Shown: piece by piece, positions 18,682 through 27,812 of the stretch
Layout of the letters: every line of letters starts with the position of its first letter
Numbering within the stretch: the stretch's first letter is position 1
Source of the DNA: Xanthomonas hortorum
Lineage (GTDB): Bacteria > Pseudomonadota > Gammaproteobacteria > Xanthomonadales > Xanthomonadaceae
Direction of reading: 5' to 3'
NCBI RefSeq assembly: GCF_024339125.1
Contig: NZ_CP101417.1
Span: forward strand, 2,429,001 to 2,493,000
DNA length: 64,000 bases
Program-made: the position numbers and the translations under genes
The notes under the pieces: model-generated
What the model was told of the DNA's origin: nothing
The model's database searches: none
The model's input: the letters and a program-made list of their open reading frames with translations, nothing else

Positions 18682-19387
18682 CCCCACTGCCATCCCGCCC
18701 GCCCGCGTGCTGATCGTCGACGACGAGCCGCAGATCCGCCGTTTTCTCGACATCAGCCTGCGCGCACAGGGCTATCGCGTGCTGCAGGCCGGCACCGCCG
18801 AAGAAGGCCTGGCCCTGCTGGCCGGGCAAGGCGCCGAATTGGTGGTGCTGGACATCGGCCTGCCCGATCGCGACGGCCACGAAGTGCTGCGCGAGATCCG
18901 CCAGTGGTCCAACGTACCGGTGATCATGCTCACCGTGCGCGCCGGCGAAACCGAAAAGGTGGCCGCGCTCGATGCCGGCGCCAACGACTACGTCACCAAG
19001 CCGTTCGGCGTGCAGGAATTGATGGCACGCATCCGCGCGCTGCTACGCCAGGCCGGCGCCGGCAGCACGGTGGAAGAAAGCGTGTTCGACGACGGCCGCC
19101 TGCATATCCATCTAGGCCTGCGCGAGGTCACGCTGGCGGGCGAAGCGGTACCGTTGAGTCGCAAGGAATACGCCTTGCTCGCGCTATTGCTCAAGCACGC
19201 CGGCCGCGTGGTCACCCAGCCGCAACTGCTACGCGAAGTGTGGGGCCCCACCCACGAAGAAGACACCCATTACCTGCGCATCCTGGTCGGCAAGCTGCGC
19301 CAGAAACTGCACGACGATGCCGCCGATCCTCAGTACATCGTGACCGAGCCGGGTGTGGGTTTGCGCTTTATCGGTGTGACGCGTTGA
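18671..19387 (+). CDS. kdpE: Response regulator KdpE
   Basis: A 238-residue OmpR-family regulator. The receiver domain has the acidic pair DDEPQIRR, the phosphoacceptor D61 (LDIGLPDRDG) and the conserved lysine in VTKPFG. The C-terminal winged helix ends with DPQYIVTEPGVGLRF. It should be phosphorylated by KdpD and activate kdpFABC. The ATG at 18671 lies inside the kdpD end, a coupling overlap. Confidence 0.97.
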   Translation: MPTDPTAIPPARVLIVDDEPQIRRFLDISLRAQGYRVLQAGTAEEGLALLAGQGAELVVLDIGLPDRDGHEVLREIRQWSNVPVIMLTVRAGETEKVAALDAGANDYVTKPFGVQELMARIRALLRQAGAGSTVEESVFDDGRLHIHLGLREVTLAGEAVPLSRKEYALLALLLKHAGRVVTQPQLLREVWGPTHEEDTHYLRILVGKLRQKLHDDAADPQYIVTEPGVGLRFIGVTR

Positions 19388-19512
19388 GCGTGCTGCAATG
19401 TGGCGCCCGCCAAATTTAAGAAGCGGCATCGAAATCGCGCATAAACTTCGATTTTTGAAATGCGATTGGAATGACGTGGCAGCTAGGGTTGCCTGAAAAA
19501 TTATGCGGACAT

Positions 19513-20997
19513 CTATCCTATAACTGGCCCTGGGCGCTCCTGTTCTTGTGCCTGTTCACGTTGCATGCTCTGCTGCTTGCTTAACTGCTCCCGATGAATA
19601 TCCAGACCATGCTGGATGGATACTTCGACTGGTGTATTGATCGCAACCTCTGTTGGCACATGAGCTCGCATACTCGCAGGGTTGCTTGGCTCTCCCTGTA
19701 CCGCAAAAAGATATTGACCCGCCTGCCTAGATGGGGTGGCCGTACTAAGTATTACGTGGTCCACACGCGTGAGACCATTTGCCATTGCTTCAGTAGCCAG
19801 ACATGCGGCTGCTCGATCGCTCCGATCATCTGGTAACCGCCCCATCGAGCGGTCTAGCGCATGAACATGTTCCACGCACTGTCCAAATATTTGTGGGAGA
19901 GCTGGTGAGTCAATGGCAAATGGTGCAGGCGGTCCAAAGGGGTGTGCGCCCTGGTGATAATGAGGGTCGGTAGGTTCAAGTGCAGAAGACCACGCTCTGC
20001 CCTCCCAAGTATGGATCTCCCCTGAAGGATTGGTGACAGACAAGCTACCTTCGCGGTCAACTCGCACCTGAGAAATTTCTTCTCTAGCCAGTTCATTTCT
20101 ACCTGTAATTGTCAGGATGGGACCAGACGTTCTTTCATCCATCCGGTCGAGGATGCGGGAGCCATTCACCGGATCTCGTAACATCGCGTCAAACAACTGC
20201 AAGCTAGGCTCATTGTTGAACCCTTGGGCCAAGGCCGGGTTGTCGGCTTCCCTGACCTTAGATTGCCATTCCTCGCTACCTTGTCCTTGTCCGAGTTCCA
20301 ATGCGTTGACGAGGCCAACCCCCCGAAGCGTCGCATCGCGCCCGGACACGATCGCTGCCCTGGCAGCGGGATTTAACCCATTAATGCCTTGATTCCCGAT
20401 CCATTCGCGCACCGCATCCGCAGTCATGCCATCCGATTGCTGGAGGCTTTCGACAAGCAATGCTCCACGGGCTTGGTTTTGGTTGTAAAGTTTGCTGGTC
20501 ACGGCAACAATTGCGGCAGCGCTCTCGGGATGATCCCTATTGAGATCCTGCAGCCAAATTATCTGCGAAAGGGGCTGGCCAACAGCTTCCCATTTTCGGT
20601 CCACCTGCTGATCGTTCAGGCCTTGAACAAATGTCCGGCCGTCGTCTGACCTGAGGAACTCATTGAGTCGATCCTGCTCTGCGGTCGAAAGGTCATTACC
20701 TACTTGTCCAGGGGTCTGCAGGCGCTGCAGAAGGTTCGTTTGCTCTACGTGGTTGAACTGCTGTTGAGGCGGGGCCCACTCTGCATAGTGGCGAAGCATC
20801 TCCTCGGCGGCAGCTCCCCGCCCAGGCTGACCGAAGTCCCACTGCATAATGCCTACAGACCAGCCTGAATTTCCGGTGCTGTGTTGCAAGGCGTACGCGG
20901 CGCCAAGATTCACTTCGCTGGCACGGCCCACAGCGTTGTATGCAAGCACTTCGAAGCTTTGACGACTTAACGCGTCGTAGCGGTATCCTTGTGTCAT
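19513..20997 (-). CDS. Predicted type IV secretion antibacterial effector (X-Tfe, XVIPCD)
   Basis: A 494-residue protein whose last 120 residues match the XVIPCD, the recruitment tail that binds VirD4 in Xanthomonas type IV secretion. The motifs GLTRVDHVILST, LFAVQGEPSNPASMRAHV and INTPVEVS stand in order, with a Q-rich tail (REQLSKQQSMQREQAQEQE). The N-terminal region (NSGWSVGIMQWDFGQ, about residues 43-57) looks lysozyme-like, which fits the DUF1311/LprI-type lipoprotein encoded upstream. No signal peptide is seen, as expected for a T4SS substrate. An AGGGGA ribosome-binding site overlaps the end of the immunity gene. The muramidase role is inference; the XVIPCD is a strong match by eye. 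The secretion machinery itself is not in this window. Confidence 0.87.
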   Translation of the reverse strand: MTQGYRYDALSRQSFEVLAYNAVGRASEVNLGAAYALQHSTGNSGWSVGIMQWDFGQPGRGAAAEEMLRHYAEWAPPQQQFNHVEQTNLLQRLQTPGQVGNDLSTAEQDRLNEFLRSDDGRTFVQGLNDQQVDRKWEAVGQPLSQIIWLQDLNRDHPESAAAIVAVTSKLYNQNQARGALLVESLQQSDGMTADAVREWIGNQGINGLNPAARAAIVSGRDATLRGVGLVNALELGQGQGSEEWQSKVREADNPALAQGFNNEPSLQLFDAMLRDPVNGSRILDRMDERTSGPILTITGRNELAREEISQVRVDREGSLSVTNPSGEIHTWEGRAWSSALEPTDPHYHQGAHPFGPPAPFAIDSPALPQIFGQCVEHVHALDRSMGRLPDDRSDRAAACLATEAMANGLTRVDHVILSTATPSRQAGQYLFAVQGEPSNPASMRAHVPTEVAINTPVEVSIQHGLDIHREQLSKQQSMQREQAQEQERPGPVIG

Positions 20998-21006
20998 CTT
21001 CGTCCC

Positions 21007-21570
21007 CTAAGGAATGGCTTTTATCAACTGTTCCAGTTGCTCGATACGTAGCCGAGTGGCGTTTATGCTGCAGTCTGCAGTCAGGGCATCTTGTTCATTG
21101 CGAGACATGCCCTGCACCAATGGCTCGGCCTGGCAATAGGCATCTCGATAAGTGCGCCAGGCTTTAGACGCAGCATTGAAATTCTTTTGCAGATCATCCA
21201 GATAAGCGGGATCGTCAGTGGCATAGCTGGCGTAGCGCACGCGCGCCTTGTCGAGGATTTCCCTTTCGATTCTTGTCAATTTTTCGTTGATCGAACGAGT
21301 TTCACGTAACGAGATGCACGTTGCGCCCAATAGCTTGCAGTCAGCTTCCGGCAAGGCCAACAGGCATGCTTGTCGATCTTTGGTTGCAGCAATGCGGGAG
21401 CAGTCCGAACTGGCTCTTGTTGATGAAGTGCTTGGCTGGCCTGAAGCGACAGCGCCAGCCTCCGGCGACGAACAGCCTGCCAACGACAGCAATGCAGATG
21501 TTGCTATCCATCGCGCGGCCGTTCCCAGTGTGAAAGCGGCTCTATCGTTTTTTTTTCTGGTGGCGATCAT
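21007..21570 (-). CDS. Predicted immunity lipoprotein with LprI/DUF1311 domain (X-Tfi)
   Basis: A 187-residue lipoprotein. The signal ends in the lipobox LSLAGC with the modified C33 followed by serine, predicting outer-membrane anchoring. The C-terminal half has the DUF1311 (lysozyme inhibitor LprI) pattern: ASKAWRTYRDAYCQAE followed by a cysteine-containing LTADCSINATRLRIEQLEQL helix. It ends 9 bp before the effector gene on the same strand, the usual order for Xanthomonas T4SS effector/immunity pairs. The likely job is to block the effector in the periplasm, protecting the cell from siblings. Direct inhibition is inferred from context. Confidence 0.82.
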   Translation of the reverse strand: MIATRKKNDRAAFTLGTAARWIATSALLSLAGCSSPEAGAVASGQPSTSSTRASSDCSRIAATKDRQACLLALPEADCKLLGATCISLRETRSINEKLTRIEREILDKARVRYASYATDDPAYLDDLQKNFNAASKAWRTYRDAYCQAEPLVQGMSRNEQDALTADCSINATRLRIEQLEQLIKAIP

Positions 21571-21673
21571 AGGTATTCTCTAGTGCAATCGCTTGGCAGC
21601 CAAGCTAGCCAGAGAAACCGCTTTGAATCAAGCGACGATCGCCCGACGTCAGCACGGCCAGGGCTATAGACAG

Positions 21674-23071
21674 CTACGAAGAACTTTCTAGAGAAGGCAG
21701 CACTTTCCCCGGATTCAAAATCCCATCCGGATCCAGCGCGGCCTTGATCGCGCGCATCGCCGCCAGTGTCGGTGCACTGAAAGCCTGTGTCATGAAATCG
21801 CGCTTGGCCACGCCGATGCCGTGCTCGCCGGAGAGCGTGCCTTCCAGCGCCAGCACCAATGCGAACAGGCGCGGCAATGCGGCGTGTGCGCGTGCGTCTT
21901 CGTCGGCATCGGCCGGGTCGTACATGATGTTGACGTGCAGGTTGCCGTTGCCTGCGTGGCCGAAGGCGACGATGGGCAATGCGAATTCCGCAGCGAGTGC
22001 TTCCACACCGGCCACCAGTTCGGGAATGCGCGACACCGGCACCACCACGTCTTCGTTGATCTTGCCCGGCTTGATCGTGCGCAATGCCGGCGACAGCGCG
22101 CGTCGCGCGGCCCACAACTTGTCGCGCGCGCTGCCATCGGCGGCCACGTCCAGGCTCAACACACCCTCGCCGTTGGCGGCGTCGTGCAACGCCTGCAATG
22201 CATAAGGCAAGGTGTCGTGATCGCCATCGGCTTCGATCAACAACATCGCGCCTGCCTCGGGCACATCGCTGCCGTTGCGGCGCAGCAGTGCGATTGCGCT
22301 GGCATCCATGAATTCCAGCATCGTCGGCGTGGTCGGTTGCGCCATGATGCGCGACACCGCGGCTGCAGCGGTGGCCGCATCGCGATACAGCGCGCGCAAA
22401 CCGGCTTGTGTGATTGCGCGCGGCGTCAGCTTCAACGTCGCTTCGACGATGATGGCCAAGGTGCCTTCGCTGCCGACCAGCAAATGCGTGAGGTCGTAGC
22501 CGGTAGAATTCTTGGTATACGCACCGCCGCAACGGATCACCTCGCCGGTGCCGGTCACTGCCACCAAACCGAGCACGTTGTCGCGGGTGGCGCCGTATTT
22601 CACTGCGCGCGGGCCGCCTGCATTGGTGGCGAGATTACCGCCGACACTGCAGATGTCCGCACTGGACGGATCCGGTGGCCAGAACAAGCCGTGCGGCTGC
22701 AATGCCTGTTGCAAGTCGCCATTGAGCAGGCCCGGTTGCACGATGGCGCAGCGATCCGCCGGACGCAGCGCAAGGATGCGGTTCATGCGCGCCATCGACA
22801 CCACCACGCCGCCGGAAAACGGCACCGCGGCCCCGGTGGTGCCGGTGCCCGCGCCACGCGCCACGATCGGCACGCCATGCGCGCGGCAGGCCTGCACGAT
22901 GGCGACCACCTCATCGGTATCGCGCGGCAAGGCGACGGCGGCGGGCAATGCCCAGCGGCGCGAATCGTCTTCGCCATAACGCCGCCGCGCATCGTCGCCG
23001 GTCAACCAGCCATCGGGTCCAAGTCGTGCGGCCAGCAGTTCGGCCAGCACGGTGGGAAGCACATCGGTCAT
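21674..23071 (-). CDS. FAD-linked oxidase (GlcD/D-lactate dehydrogenase type)
   Basis: A 465-residue flavoprotein of the FAD-binding type 4 family. The FAD segment shows VARGAGTGTTGAAVPFSGG and GGNLATNAGGPRAVKYG, and the C-terminal substrate domain has FGHAGNGNLHVNIMY and GTLSGEHGIGVAKR. These are the motifs of glycolate oxidase subunit GlcD and of D-lactate dehydrogenases. No glcE or glcF lies alongside, so a stand-alone 2-hydroxyacid dehydrogenase passing electrons to quinone or cytochrome is more likely than a glycolate oxidase complex. The ATG at 23071 overlaps the stop of the upstream membrane-protein gene. The exact substrate cannot be read. Confidence 0.85.
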   Translation of the reverse strand: MTDVLPTVLAELLAARLGPDGWLTGDDARRRYGEDDSRRWALPAAVALPRDTDEVVAIVQACRAHGVPIVARGAGTGTTGAAVPFSGGVVVSMARMNRILALRPADRCAIVQPGLLNGDLQQALQPHGLFWPPDPSSADICSVGGNLATNAGGPRAVKYGATRDNVLGLVAVTGTGEVIRCGGAYTKNSTGYDLTHLLVGSEGTLAIIVEATLKLTPRAITQAGLRALYRDAATAAAAVSRIMAQPTTPTMLEFMDASAIALLRRNGSDVPEAGAMLLIEADGDHDTLPYALQALHDAANGEGVLSLDVAADGSARDKLWAARRALSPALRTIKPGKINEDVVVPVSRIPELVAGVEALAAEFALPIVAFGHAGNGNLHVNIMYDPADADEDARAHAALPRLFALVLALEGTLSGEHGIGVAKRDFMTQAFSAPTLAAMRAIKAALDPDGILNPGKVLPSLESSS

Positions 23072-23607
23072 GACGGGTGATCCTGTGGTGTCGCGCGCTG
23101 GATGCATTTCCATCCCAGCACTGCGACGGTGAGCGGCAGCCAGACCCAGCGCAGCTCGGAGAGCAGGACGCTGAGGCCGCGCGCATTGAAGAAACCGTTG
23201 GCGAATGGCGACACGCGAATCGGCCGCCACGGCGCGAACCAGCGCGCATCACTCCACGGCCAGGTCAATGCAACGCCGAGGCCGCCGGATGTCATCGCAT
23301 CCAGCACAGGATGCGATGCGGTGCAGGCAAACAAGAACGCTGCGGCCTGCAGCGCATCCGCACGCAACACGCGATGCGCAATGCCACCGAGTAATGCAAT
23401 CACCGTGGCGAACACCCACGAGTGGCTGGCACCGCGATGGCCGAACACATCTGCATACGGGATGTGCAGCGCAAACGCCAGCACATCGGCATCCGGCAAC
23501 ATCGCCGCCACGATGCCGGCACCGAGCAAACGTGACGAGAGGTGGCCGCGTTCGCTGGCGCACCAGAGCGCCAGCGGCACCGCAGCGTGGGTGAGGATGG
23601 TGGGCAT
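23068..23607 (-). CDS. YdjM-like metal-dependent hydrolase (DUF457 family), membrane
   Basis: A 179-residue membrane protein beginning MPTILTHAAVPLAL, the standard start of the YdjM/DUF457 group. Conserved polar motifs lie between helices: LLPDADVLAF-like (MLPDADVLAFALHIPY), FGHRGASHSW and ASHPVLDAMTSGG, whose histidines and aspartates probably bind a metal. Such proteins are annotated as inner-membrane metal-dependent hydrolases of unknown substrate. The start at 23607 was preferred over an upstream ATG at 23652 because it begins the family signature and leaves the yraN end free. It overlaps the oxidase start by ATGA. Confidence 0.8.
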   Translation of the reverse strand: MPTILTHAAVPLALWCASERGHLSSRLLGAGIVAAMLPDADVLAFALHIPYADVFGHRGASHSWVFATVIALLGGIAHRVLRADALQAAAFLFACTASHPVLDAMTSGGLGVALTWPWSDARWFAPWRPIRVSPFANGFFNARGLSVLLSELRWVWLPLTVAVLGWKCIQRATPQDHPS

Positions 23608-23623
23608 CGCGCGTGGGTCGTTG

Positions 23624-23992
23624 TCAGCAGTCGTCGGCGCGGAAGGCGTCACGGATCCAGTTCAGCACCGGCGGCTCGCCGCTGGCTTCGACCACATCGA
23701 AGCGGCACGGCAAGCTTGCCAGTGCCGGGTGATAGGCAAGAAACACTTGCGCGGCCAGCACCAGTTTGCGGCGCTTGCGCCGGTCCACCGATGCCGCGCC
23801 GCCGCCGAAGCGGTTGTCGCGCCGATAACGTACTTCCACAAACACCAGCGCTTGCCCGTCGCGCATCACCAGATCGAGTTCGCCGCCGCGGTAGTTGGCA
23901 TTGGCCACGACCAGCCGCAGGCCGGCCTGCTCCAGCAGCGCGCGTGCCAATGCTTCCACCGCCGCACCACGTTGCTGACGTGCTGCCGGCAT
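23624..23992 (-). CDS. yraN: YraN/UPF0102 family nuclease-like protein
   Basis: A 122-residue protein with the Holliday-junction resolvase-like fold signature: [21 protein letters not shown], in which the E-D-x-E-V residues match the nuclease active site, preceded by [15 protein letters not shown]. Its biochemical role is unsettled in the family. It lies 4 bp after lpoA on the same strand, the arrangement conserved in gammaproteobacteria (rsmI / lpoA-yraN). Confidence 0.9.
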   Translation of the reverse strand: MPAARQQRGAAVEALARALLEQAGLRLVVANANYRGGELDLVMRDGQALVFVEVRYRRDNRFGGGAASVDRRKRRKLVLAAQVFLAYHPALASLPCRFDVVEASGEPPVLNWIRDAFRADDC

Positions 23993-23996
23993 GGCG

Positions 23997-25727
23997 TCAG
24001 CGGCCGTCGGCGATCGGCACCGGGCGGCCACCGTTGAAGGTGGACCACGCCGGTGTACGCAACACGTTGCCGAAGCCATCCAGATGCAAGGTGCCGGTGG
24101 CGCCGCGCAGGCCGCCGTCGGCGCCGGTGGCCAGCTTTTCCAGATACGCGCTGATCTTCCAGGCGTCGTAGCCGAATGCGAACAGGCGTGCGCCCGGCCC
24201 GCGTGCGCTGGGCAGCGTGCTGGCGACCTGGGTGGAGGCCGGCAGGCCGGACACGCCCAGGGCGGTCCAGGTTTCGCTCGGGTAGATGATGCCGTCCAGC
24301 GCCAGGTCGTCTTCGACCTTGCCGGTGCCGGCCACCAACTGCGAGGTGCCCACACGCGATTTGCTGGCGAATCCGCTCAAGGCCAATTGCGGCGCCAGCG
24401 CCCGCGCCGTATTGCCACGCACTGCCAGGAATACCGCATCGGCAGTGCCGTAATTGCGCAGCTGCGCGCCGATATCGCCCGGTACTTCGGCCACGCTGAT
24501 GCTGCCGGCCACGCTGCCGCCACGTTCGGTGAAGCGGTCGCGGAAGGCCTTGATGGTGCGCTTGCCGTTGTCGTCGCTGGTGCCGACGATCAGCACGTTG
24601 CGGCGCTCGCGCGAAAGCAGGTACTCGGCCGCCATGATGCCGTCGTCTTCCGGCGCCAGCGAGAACCCGGCGCTGCCGCTGGGCGGTGCCTTGTTGTCGG
24701 TGGGGCGGTTGAGTGCCAGCACCGGCACCGCCAGTTGGCCGCGTGCGAACACCGCGCTGACTTCGTCGCGACCCAACGGGCCGACTACGTAGTCCACACC
24801 GGCGCTCACGGCCTTGTCGTAGGCGGCATTGGCGCCGGCGGCGGTGCCGGCGGTATCGAAGAAGCGCAGTTCCGGGCGGCGGCGGGTTTCGGCGTAGTAA
24901 CCGGCCAGCAGGCCGTCGCGCACCGGCGCCGAGGCGGTCGCCAAATTGCCGCTGAGCGGCAGCAGCACGCCCAGCTTGATCGGCGGACGGTAGCCATCGC
25001 GCTCGGCCGGCGGGCGCTTGCTGGTATCGAAGCCCCACTGCGCATCGCGCTCGAACGCACGCGGCAGCGCCAAGCCGCGGCTGATCATGGCGCGGCCGGC
25101 GAAGTTGTACAGCGGGTCGCCGGCCGGTAGTGCGGCGGTGCGGCCTTTGAGCGTGGCGTCGTCGAGCGCGGCGAGCAGGCGCACGATTGCGCGCTGGTTT
25201 TCGCTGCGCGGAGTGCCGGTCAGGCTGGCATCGGCGCGTGCACGGTCGGCGGCGGCGCCGAACAGGTCGCCGGTGCCTTCCAATGCGGCGGCGCGTGCCA
25301 GCAGCCAGCGGGTCTGCAACGGCTGCGGCAGGCCTTGCGGGCTGTCGCCCAGCGCCTGCAGCGCTTGCGCGGCCTGCTTGTCGATCACAGCCAGCTCGCC
25401 GGTCAACAACGCGAAGCGGGCGCGGTCTTCGCCAGTGAGATGGCGTGGGGTCACCTGCGCCAGCAACGTGCGCGCACGTGCGTCATCGCCGGCGTCGTGC
25501 CAGCCGAACGCCGAGGCGGCCAGCAAGCGGCTGCGCTGCGCACCGCTGGCGCCGGCCGCCTCGGCTTCCAACTGCTGCGCCGCCTCGCGCGGCTTGCCCT
25601 GGTCCAGCAACGCCAGCGCCGCGTTCTGCGTGGGCGAGGCGGTCTGGGTGACGCTGCTGGTGGCGCAACCGGCGGCCAGCATGACCAGCAGCGACAGGGC
25701 GGAGATCCTTGCAACACGCTTGTTCAT
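23997..25727 (-). CDS. lpoA: Penicillin-binding protein activator LpoA (LppC)
   Basis: A 576-residue outer-membrane lipoprotein with lipobox LAAGC (C21). The N-terminal half is a TPR-like helical region and the C-terminal half a periplasmic-binding-protein fold that starts [15 protein letters not shown]. In E. coli, LpoA reaches through the peptidoglycan to activate the bifunctional synthase PBP1A; the same is expected here by homology. It is divergent from rsmI with an 82-bp gap, an arrangement found across Gammaproteobacteria. Confidence 0.93.
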   Translation of the reverse strand: MNKRVARISALSLLVMLAAGCATSSVTQTASPTQNAALALLDQGKPREAAQQLEAEAAGASGAQRSRLLAASAFGWHDAGDDARARTLLAQVTPRHLTGEDRARFALLTGELAVIDKQAAQALQALGDSPQGLPQPLQTRWLLARAAALEGTGDLFGAAADRARADASLTGTPRSENQRAIVRLLAALDDATLKGRTAALPAGDPLYNFAGRAMISRGLALPRAFERDAQWGFDTSKRPPAERDGYRPPIKLGVLLPLSGNLATASAPVRDGLLAGYYAETRRRPELRFFDTAGTAAGANAAYDKAVSAGVDYVVGPLGRDEVSAVFARGQLAVPVLALNRPTDNKAPPSGSAGFSLAPEDDGIMAAEYLLSRERRNVLIVGTSDDNGKRTIKAFRDRFTERGGSVAGSISVAEVPGDIGAQLRNYGTADAVFLAVRGNTARALAPQLALSGFASKSRVGTSQLVAGTGKVEDDLALDGIIYPSETWTALGVSGLPASTQVASTLPSARGPGARLFAFGYDAWKISAYLEKLATGADGGLRGATGTLHLDGFGNVLRTPAWSTFNGGRPVPIADGR

Positions 25728-25809
25728 TTCAGATCCATTGGACGGGGCCCGCCGGGGCGGACCGTTAAAAACGCTACGATTCTACCCTTTGCCCCCGGAA
25801 ATACCGCTG

Positions 25810-26631
25810 ATGACGTCCCCCGGAACCCTGCATGTGGTCGCCACGCCGATCGGCAACCTGGCCGACCTGTCGCCGCGTGCGCAGGAGGTGCTGCGTGGCG
25901 TGGCCGCGATCTGCGCCGAAGACACCCGCCACACCCGCCAGTTGCTCGGCCATTTCGGCATCGACCGCCCGCTGCTGGCCCTGCACGACCACAACGAAGA
26001 AGCCATGTCCGAGCGCATCGTCGCGCGCCTGCGCGAGGGCGAGTCGCTGGCCATCGTCAGCGACGCCGGCACCCCGCTGGTCAGCGACCCCGGCTTCAAG
26101 CTGGTGCGCGCCGCGCGCGCGGCCGGGATTCGGGTCAGCCCGGTGCCTGGCGCCTGCGCCGCCATCGCTGCGCTCAGCGTGGCCGGCCTGCCCAGCGACC
26201 GTTTCAGTTTCGAAGGATTTCTGCCCGCCAAAAGCGCTGCCCGCCGCGAACGCCTGGCGCACCTGGCCGGGGAGACCCGCACCCTGGTGTTCTACGAATC
26301 CTCGCACCGCATCGTCGACTCGCTGGCCGACCTGCGCGGGGCCTTCGGCGACGACCGCCCGGCGGTGATCGCCCGCGAGCTGACCAAGCTGTTCGAAACC
26401 GTGCTCGACGGCACCCTGGCCGAGCTACAGGCCAAGGTCGAAGCCGACGACAACCAGCGCAAGGGCGAGTTCGTGGTGATGGTGCAGGGCGCCGCCGACG
26501 CCGCCGAAGGCCAACTCGCCGAAGGCCGCCGCGTCTACGCCAAGCTTGCCGAGCACCTGTCCCCGTCCACCGCCGCCAAGCTGGCCGCCGAGCTGACCGG
26601 TGCGCCGCGCAAGGCGTTGTATGGCGGGTAG
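25810..26631 (+). CDS. rsmI: 16S rRNA (cytidine-1402 2'-O)-methyltransferase
   Basis: A 273-residue RsmI of the tetrapyrrole-methylase fold. The landmarks are LHVVATPIGNLADLSPRA, CAEDTRHTRQLL, SDAGTPLVSDPG and the later FEGFLPAK and YESSHRI. It methylates C1402 in the ribosomal decoding centre together with RsmH, which is also encoded in this window. The ATG at 25810 gives the family N-terminus; the frame is open far upstream across the opposite-strand lpoA gene without homology. Confidence 0.96.
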   Translation: MTSPGTLHVVATPIGNLADLSPRAQEVLRGVAAICAEDTRHTRQLLGHFGIDRPLLALHDHNEEAMSERIVARLREGESLAIVSDAGTPLVSDPGFKLVRAARAAGIRVSPVPGACAAIAALSVAGLPSDRFSFEGFLPAKSAARRERLAHLAGETRTLVFYESSHRIVDSLADLRGAFGDDRPAVIARELTKLFETVLDGTLAELQAKVEADDNQRKGEFVVMVQGAADAAEGQLAEGRRVYAKLAEHLSPSTAAKLAAELTGAPRKALYGG

Positions 26632-26640
26632 GTTTGCCAT

Positions 26641-26719
26641 CCCAGGAGCACGTTTGCGTGCGACTGTGATTTTTCGATAAGGCTTCTCGCGCCCAGGTGC
26701 GCTCCTACCGGCAATGGCG
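26641..26719. repeat. REP-like inverted pair after rsmI
   Basis: CCAGGAGCACGTTTGCGTGC on the left and the related inverted sequence GCGCCCAGGTGCGCTCCTAC on the right, about 40 bp apart. This resembles the short REP-type palindromes common in Xanthomonas. It fills the space between rsmI and the RNase P RNA promoter and may serve as the rsmI transcript end. Confidence 0.5.
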
Positions 26720-26728
26720 GGGCTGGCA

Positions 26729-26757
26729 TCGCTGCGCCGTTCTGCATAGCGTATAGT
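26729..26757 (+). promoter_or_regulatory. Probable rnpB promoter
   Basis: A good -10 hexamer TATAGT at 26752-26757 stands six bases before the predicted 5' end of RNase P RNA. The -35 region (TCGCTG at about 17 bp spacing) is weak. Confidence 0.45.
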
Positions 26758-26762
26758 GCGCC

Positions 26763-27113
26763 CCGGCGGAGTCGGCCAGACAGTCGCGTCACTCGCAAGA
26801 GTGCCGAGGAAAGTCCGGGCTCCATAGGGCAAGGTGCCAGGTAACGCCTGGGCGGCGCAAGCCGACGGAAAGTGCAACAGAAAGATACCGCCTACGTTCC
26901 TTTCGAGGAGCCGGTAAGGGTGAAATGGTGCGGTAAGAGCGCACCGCGAGTCCGGTAACGGACCGGCACGGCAAACCCCACCTGGAGCAAGACCAAATAG
27001 GGATCCATTGGCGTGGCCCGCGCTGGATCCGGGTAGGTTGCTTGAGCGCTGCGGTGACGTAGCGCCTAGACGAATGACTGTCCACGACAGAACCCGGCTT
27101 ATCGGCCGGCTCC
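26763..27113 (+). ncRNA. rnpB: RNase P RNA, bacterial type A
   Basis: The catalytic RNA that removes 5' leaders from pre-tRNAs. Hallmark blocks occur in order: GGCGGAGTCGGCCAGACAGT, GAGGAAAGTCCGGGCTCC (P4 5' strand region), ACGGAAAGTGCAACAGAAAG, GGTAAGGGTGAAATGGTGCG, GCAAACCCCACCTGGAGCAA and the 3' block GACGAATGACTGTCCACGAC followed by AGAACCCGGCTTAT. The length of about 350 nt fits type A. The ends are estimates from pairing of the first and last helix. Confidence 0.95.
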
Positions 27114-27120
27114 GCCGCCT

Positions 27121-27340
27121 TTTTGGGCGTAGGCCCAAAAAGGTGCCCACGCTTTGTACCGCCGTTGGCGGTACAAAACGCGGGTCCCGCTCCGGGCATG
27201 CCAGAACCCCACGGCTGTTTCGCTGTCTTCTTTGGGCGTTCGCCCCAAGAAGACACCCACGCTTTGTACCGCCTTCGGCAGTACAAAGCGCGGGCCCCGC
27301 TCCGGGCATGCCAGAACCCCGCGGCTGTCGCCGCGCCCCC
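27121..27340. repeat. Two tandem 110-bp repeat units with nested hairpins
   Basis: Two imperfect copies with a 110-bp period follow rnpB. Each has a hairpin of the form TTTGTACCGCC-loop-GGCGGTACAAA (27153 and 27263), a preceding small hairpin (TTTTTGGGC facing GCCCAAAAA in unit 1) and the shared block CGCTCCGGGCATGCCAGAAC. The first hairpin may act as the rnpB terminator. The tail to 27494 holds another small hairpin (CCCCTTGACTCAAGGGG) and no gene. Confidence 0.75.
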
Positions 27341-27494
27341 TTGACTCAAGGGGGCTTGCACTCGGGTGCTTTGCTGGGCGCTTGCTTCGGCTGCGATCAA
27401 TGCGATCTGGGTGCTGCGGTCATTTTTACGTGGCTTGGGCTTCGCCCTCGCGGGCAACGTTGCGTTGGTGTTTCACCTGCGGTCGTGTTCGGCG

Positions 27495-27812
27495 CTAGCC
27501 GAATGAGCGGGTGAATAGCTCGTCCAGGGCGTCGATGATGGTTTGGCCCTGGTCTTTCAGGGAGCCGGCAGGTTTGCTGAGCACTGCCAGCGGCACCGAG
27601 GTCATTTCCAGGGGTTGCAGGATGACGCTGTGGCCGGCCACCGCGAGTTCCGGGGTGAAGCGGGAGGGGGTCGGGGAGTGGGTGGACTTTCGGACCAGGG
27701 GCACGACGACGCGGCGAGGTGAGGCGTCGAAGATCTTTGACTGGACGACGACCACGTACGGGATGTTCTTGTTCTGGCCGACGTTCGCGTAGACATCGAA
27801 CTGGTCGGTCAT
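27495..27812 (-). CDS. ccdB: CcdB-family toxin
   Basis: A 105-residue CcdB homologue: FDVYANVGQNKNIPYVVVVQ, then RRVVVPLVRK and SVPLAVL match the family strand order. CcdB of plasmid F traps DNA gyrase. The start overlaps the stop of the antitoxin gene (ATGA), which ties their synthesis. The extreme C-terminus is ELFTRSFG; the W-G-I end that is critical for gyrase poisoning in F-plasmid CcdB is not present. Toxicity or target may therefore differ. Identification as CcdB family is fairly secure; activity is not. Confidence 0.85.
   Translation of the reverse strand: MTDQFDVYANVGQNKNIPYVVVVQSKIFDASPRRVVVPLVRKSTHSPTPSRFTPELAVAGHSVILQPLEMTSVPLAVLSKPAGSLKDQGQTIIDALDELFTRSFG

Noticed and set aside
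27121-27494. Insertion sequence remnant after rnpB
   Set aside because: No transposase fragment, no terminal inverted repeats with target duplication; only short hairpin repeats.
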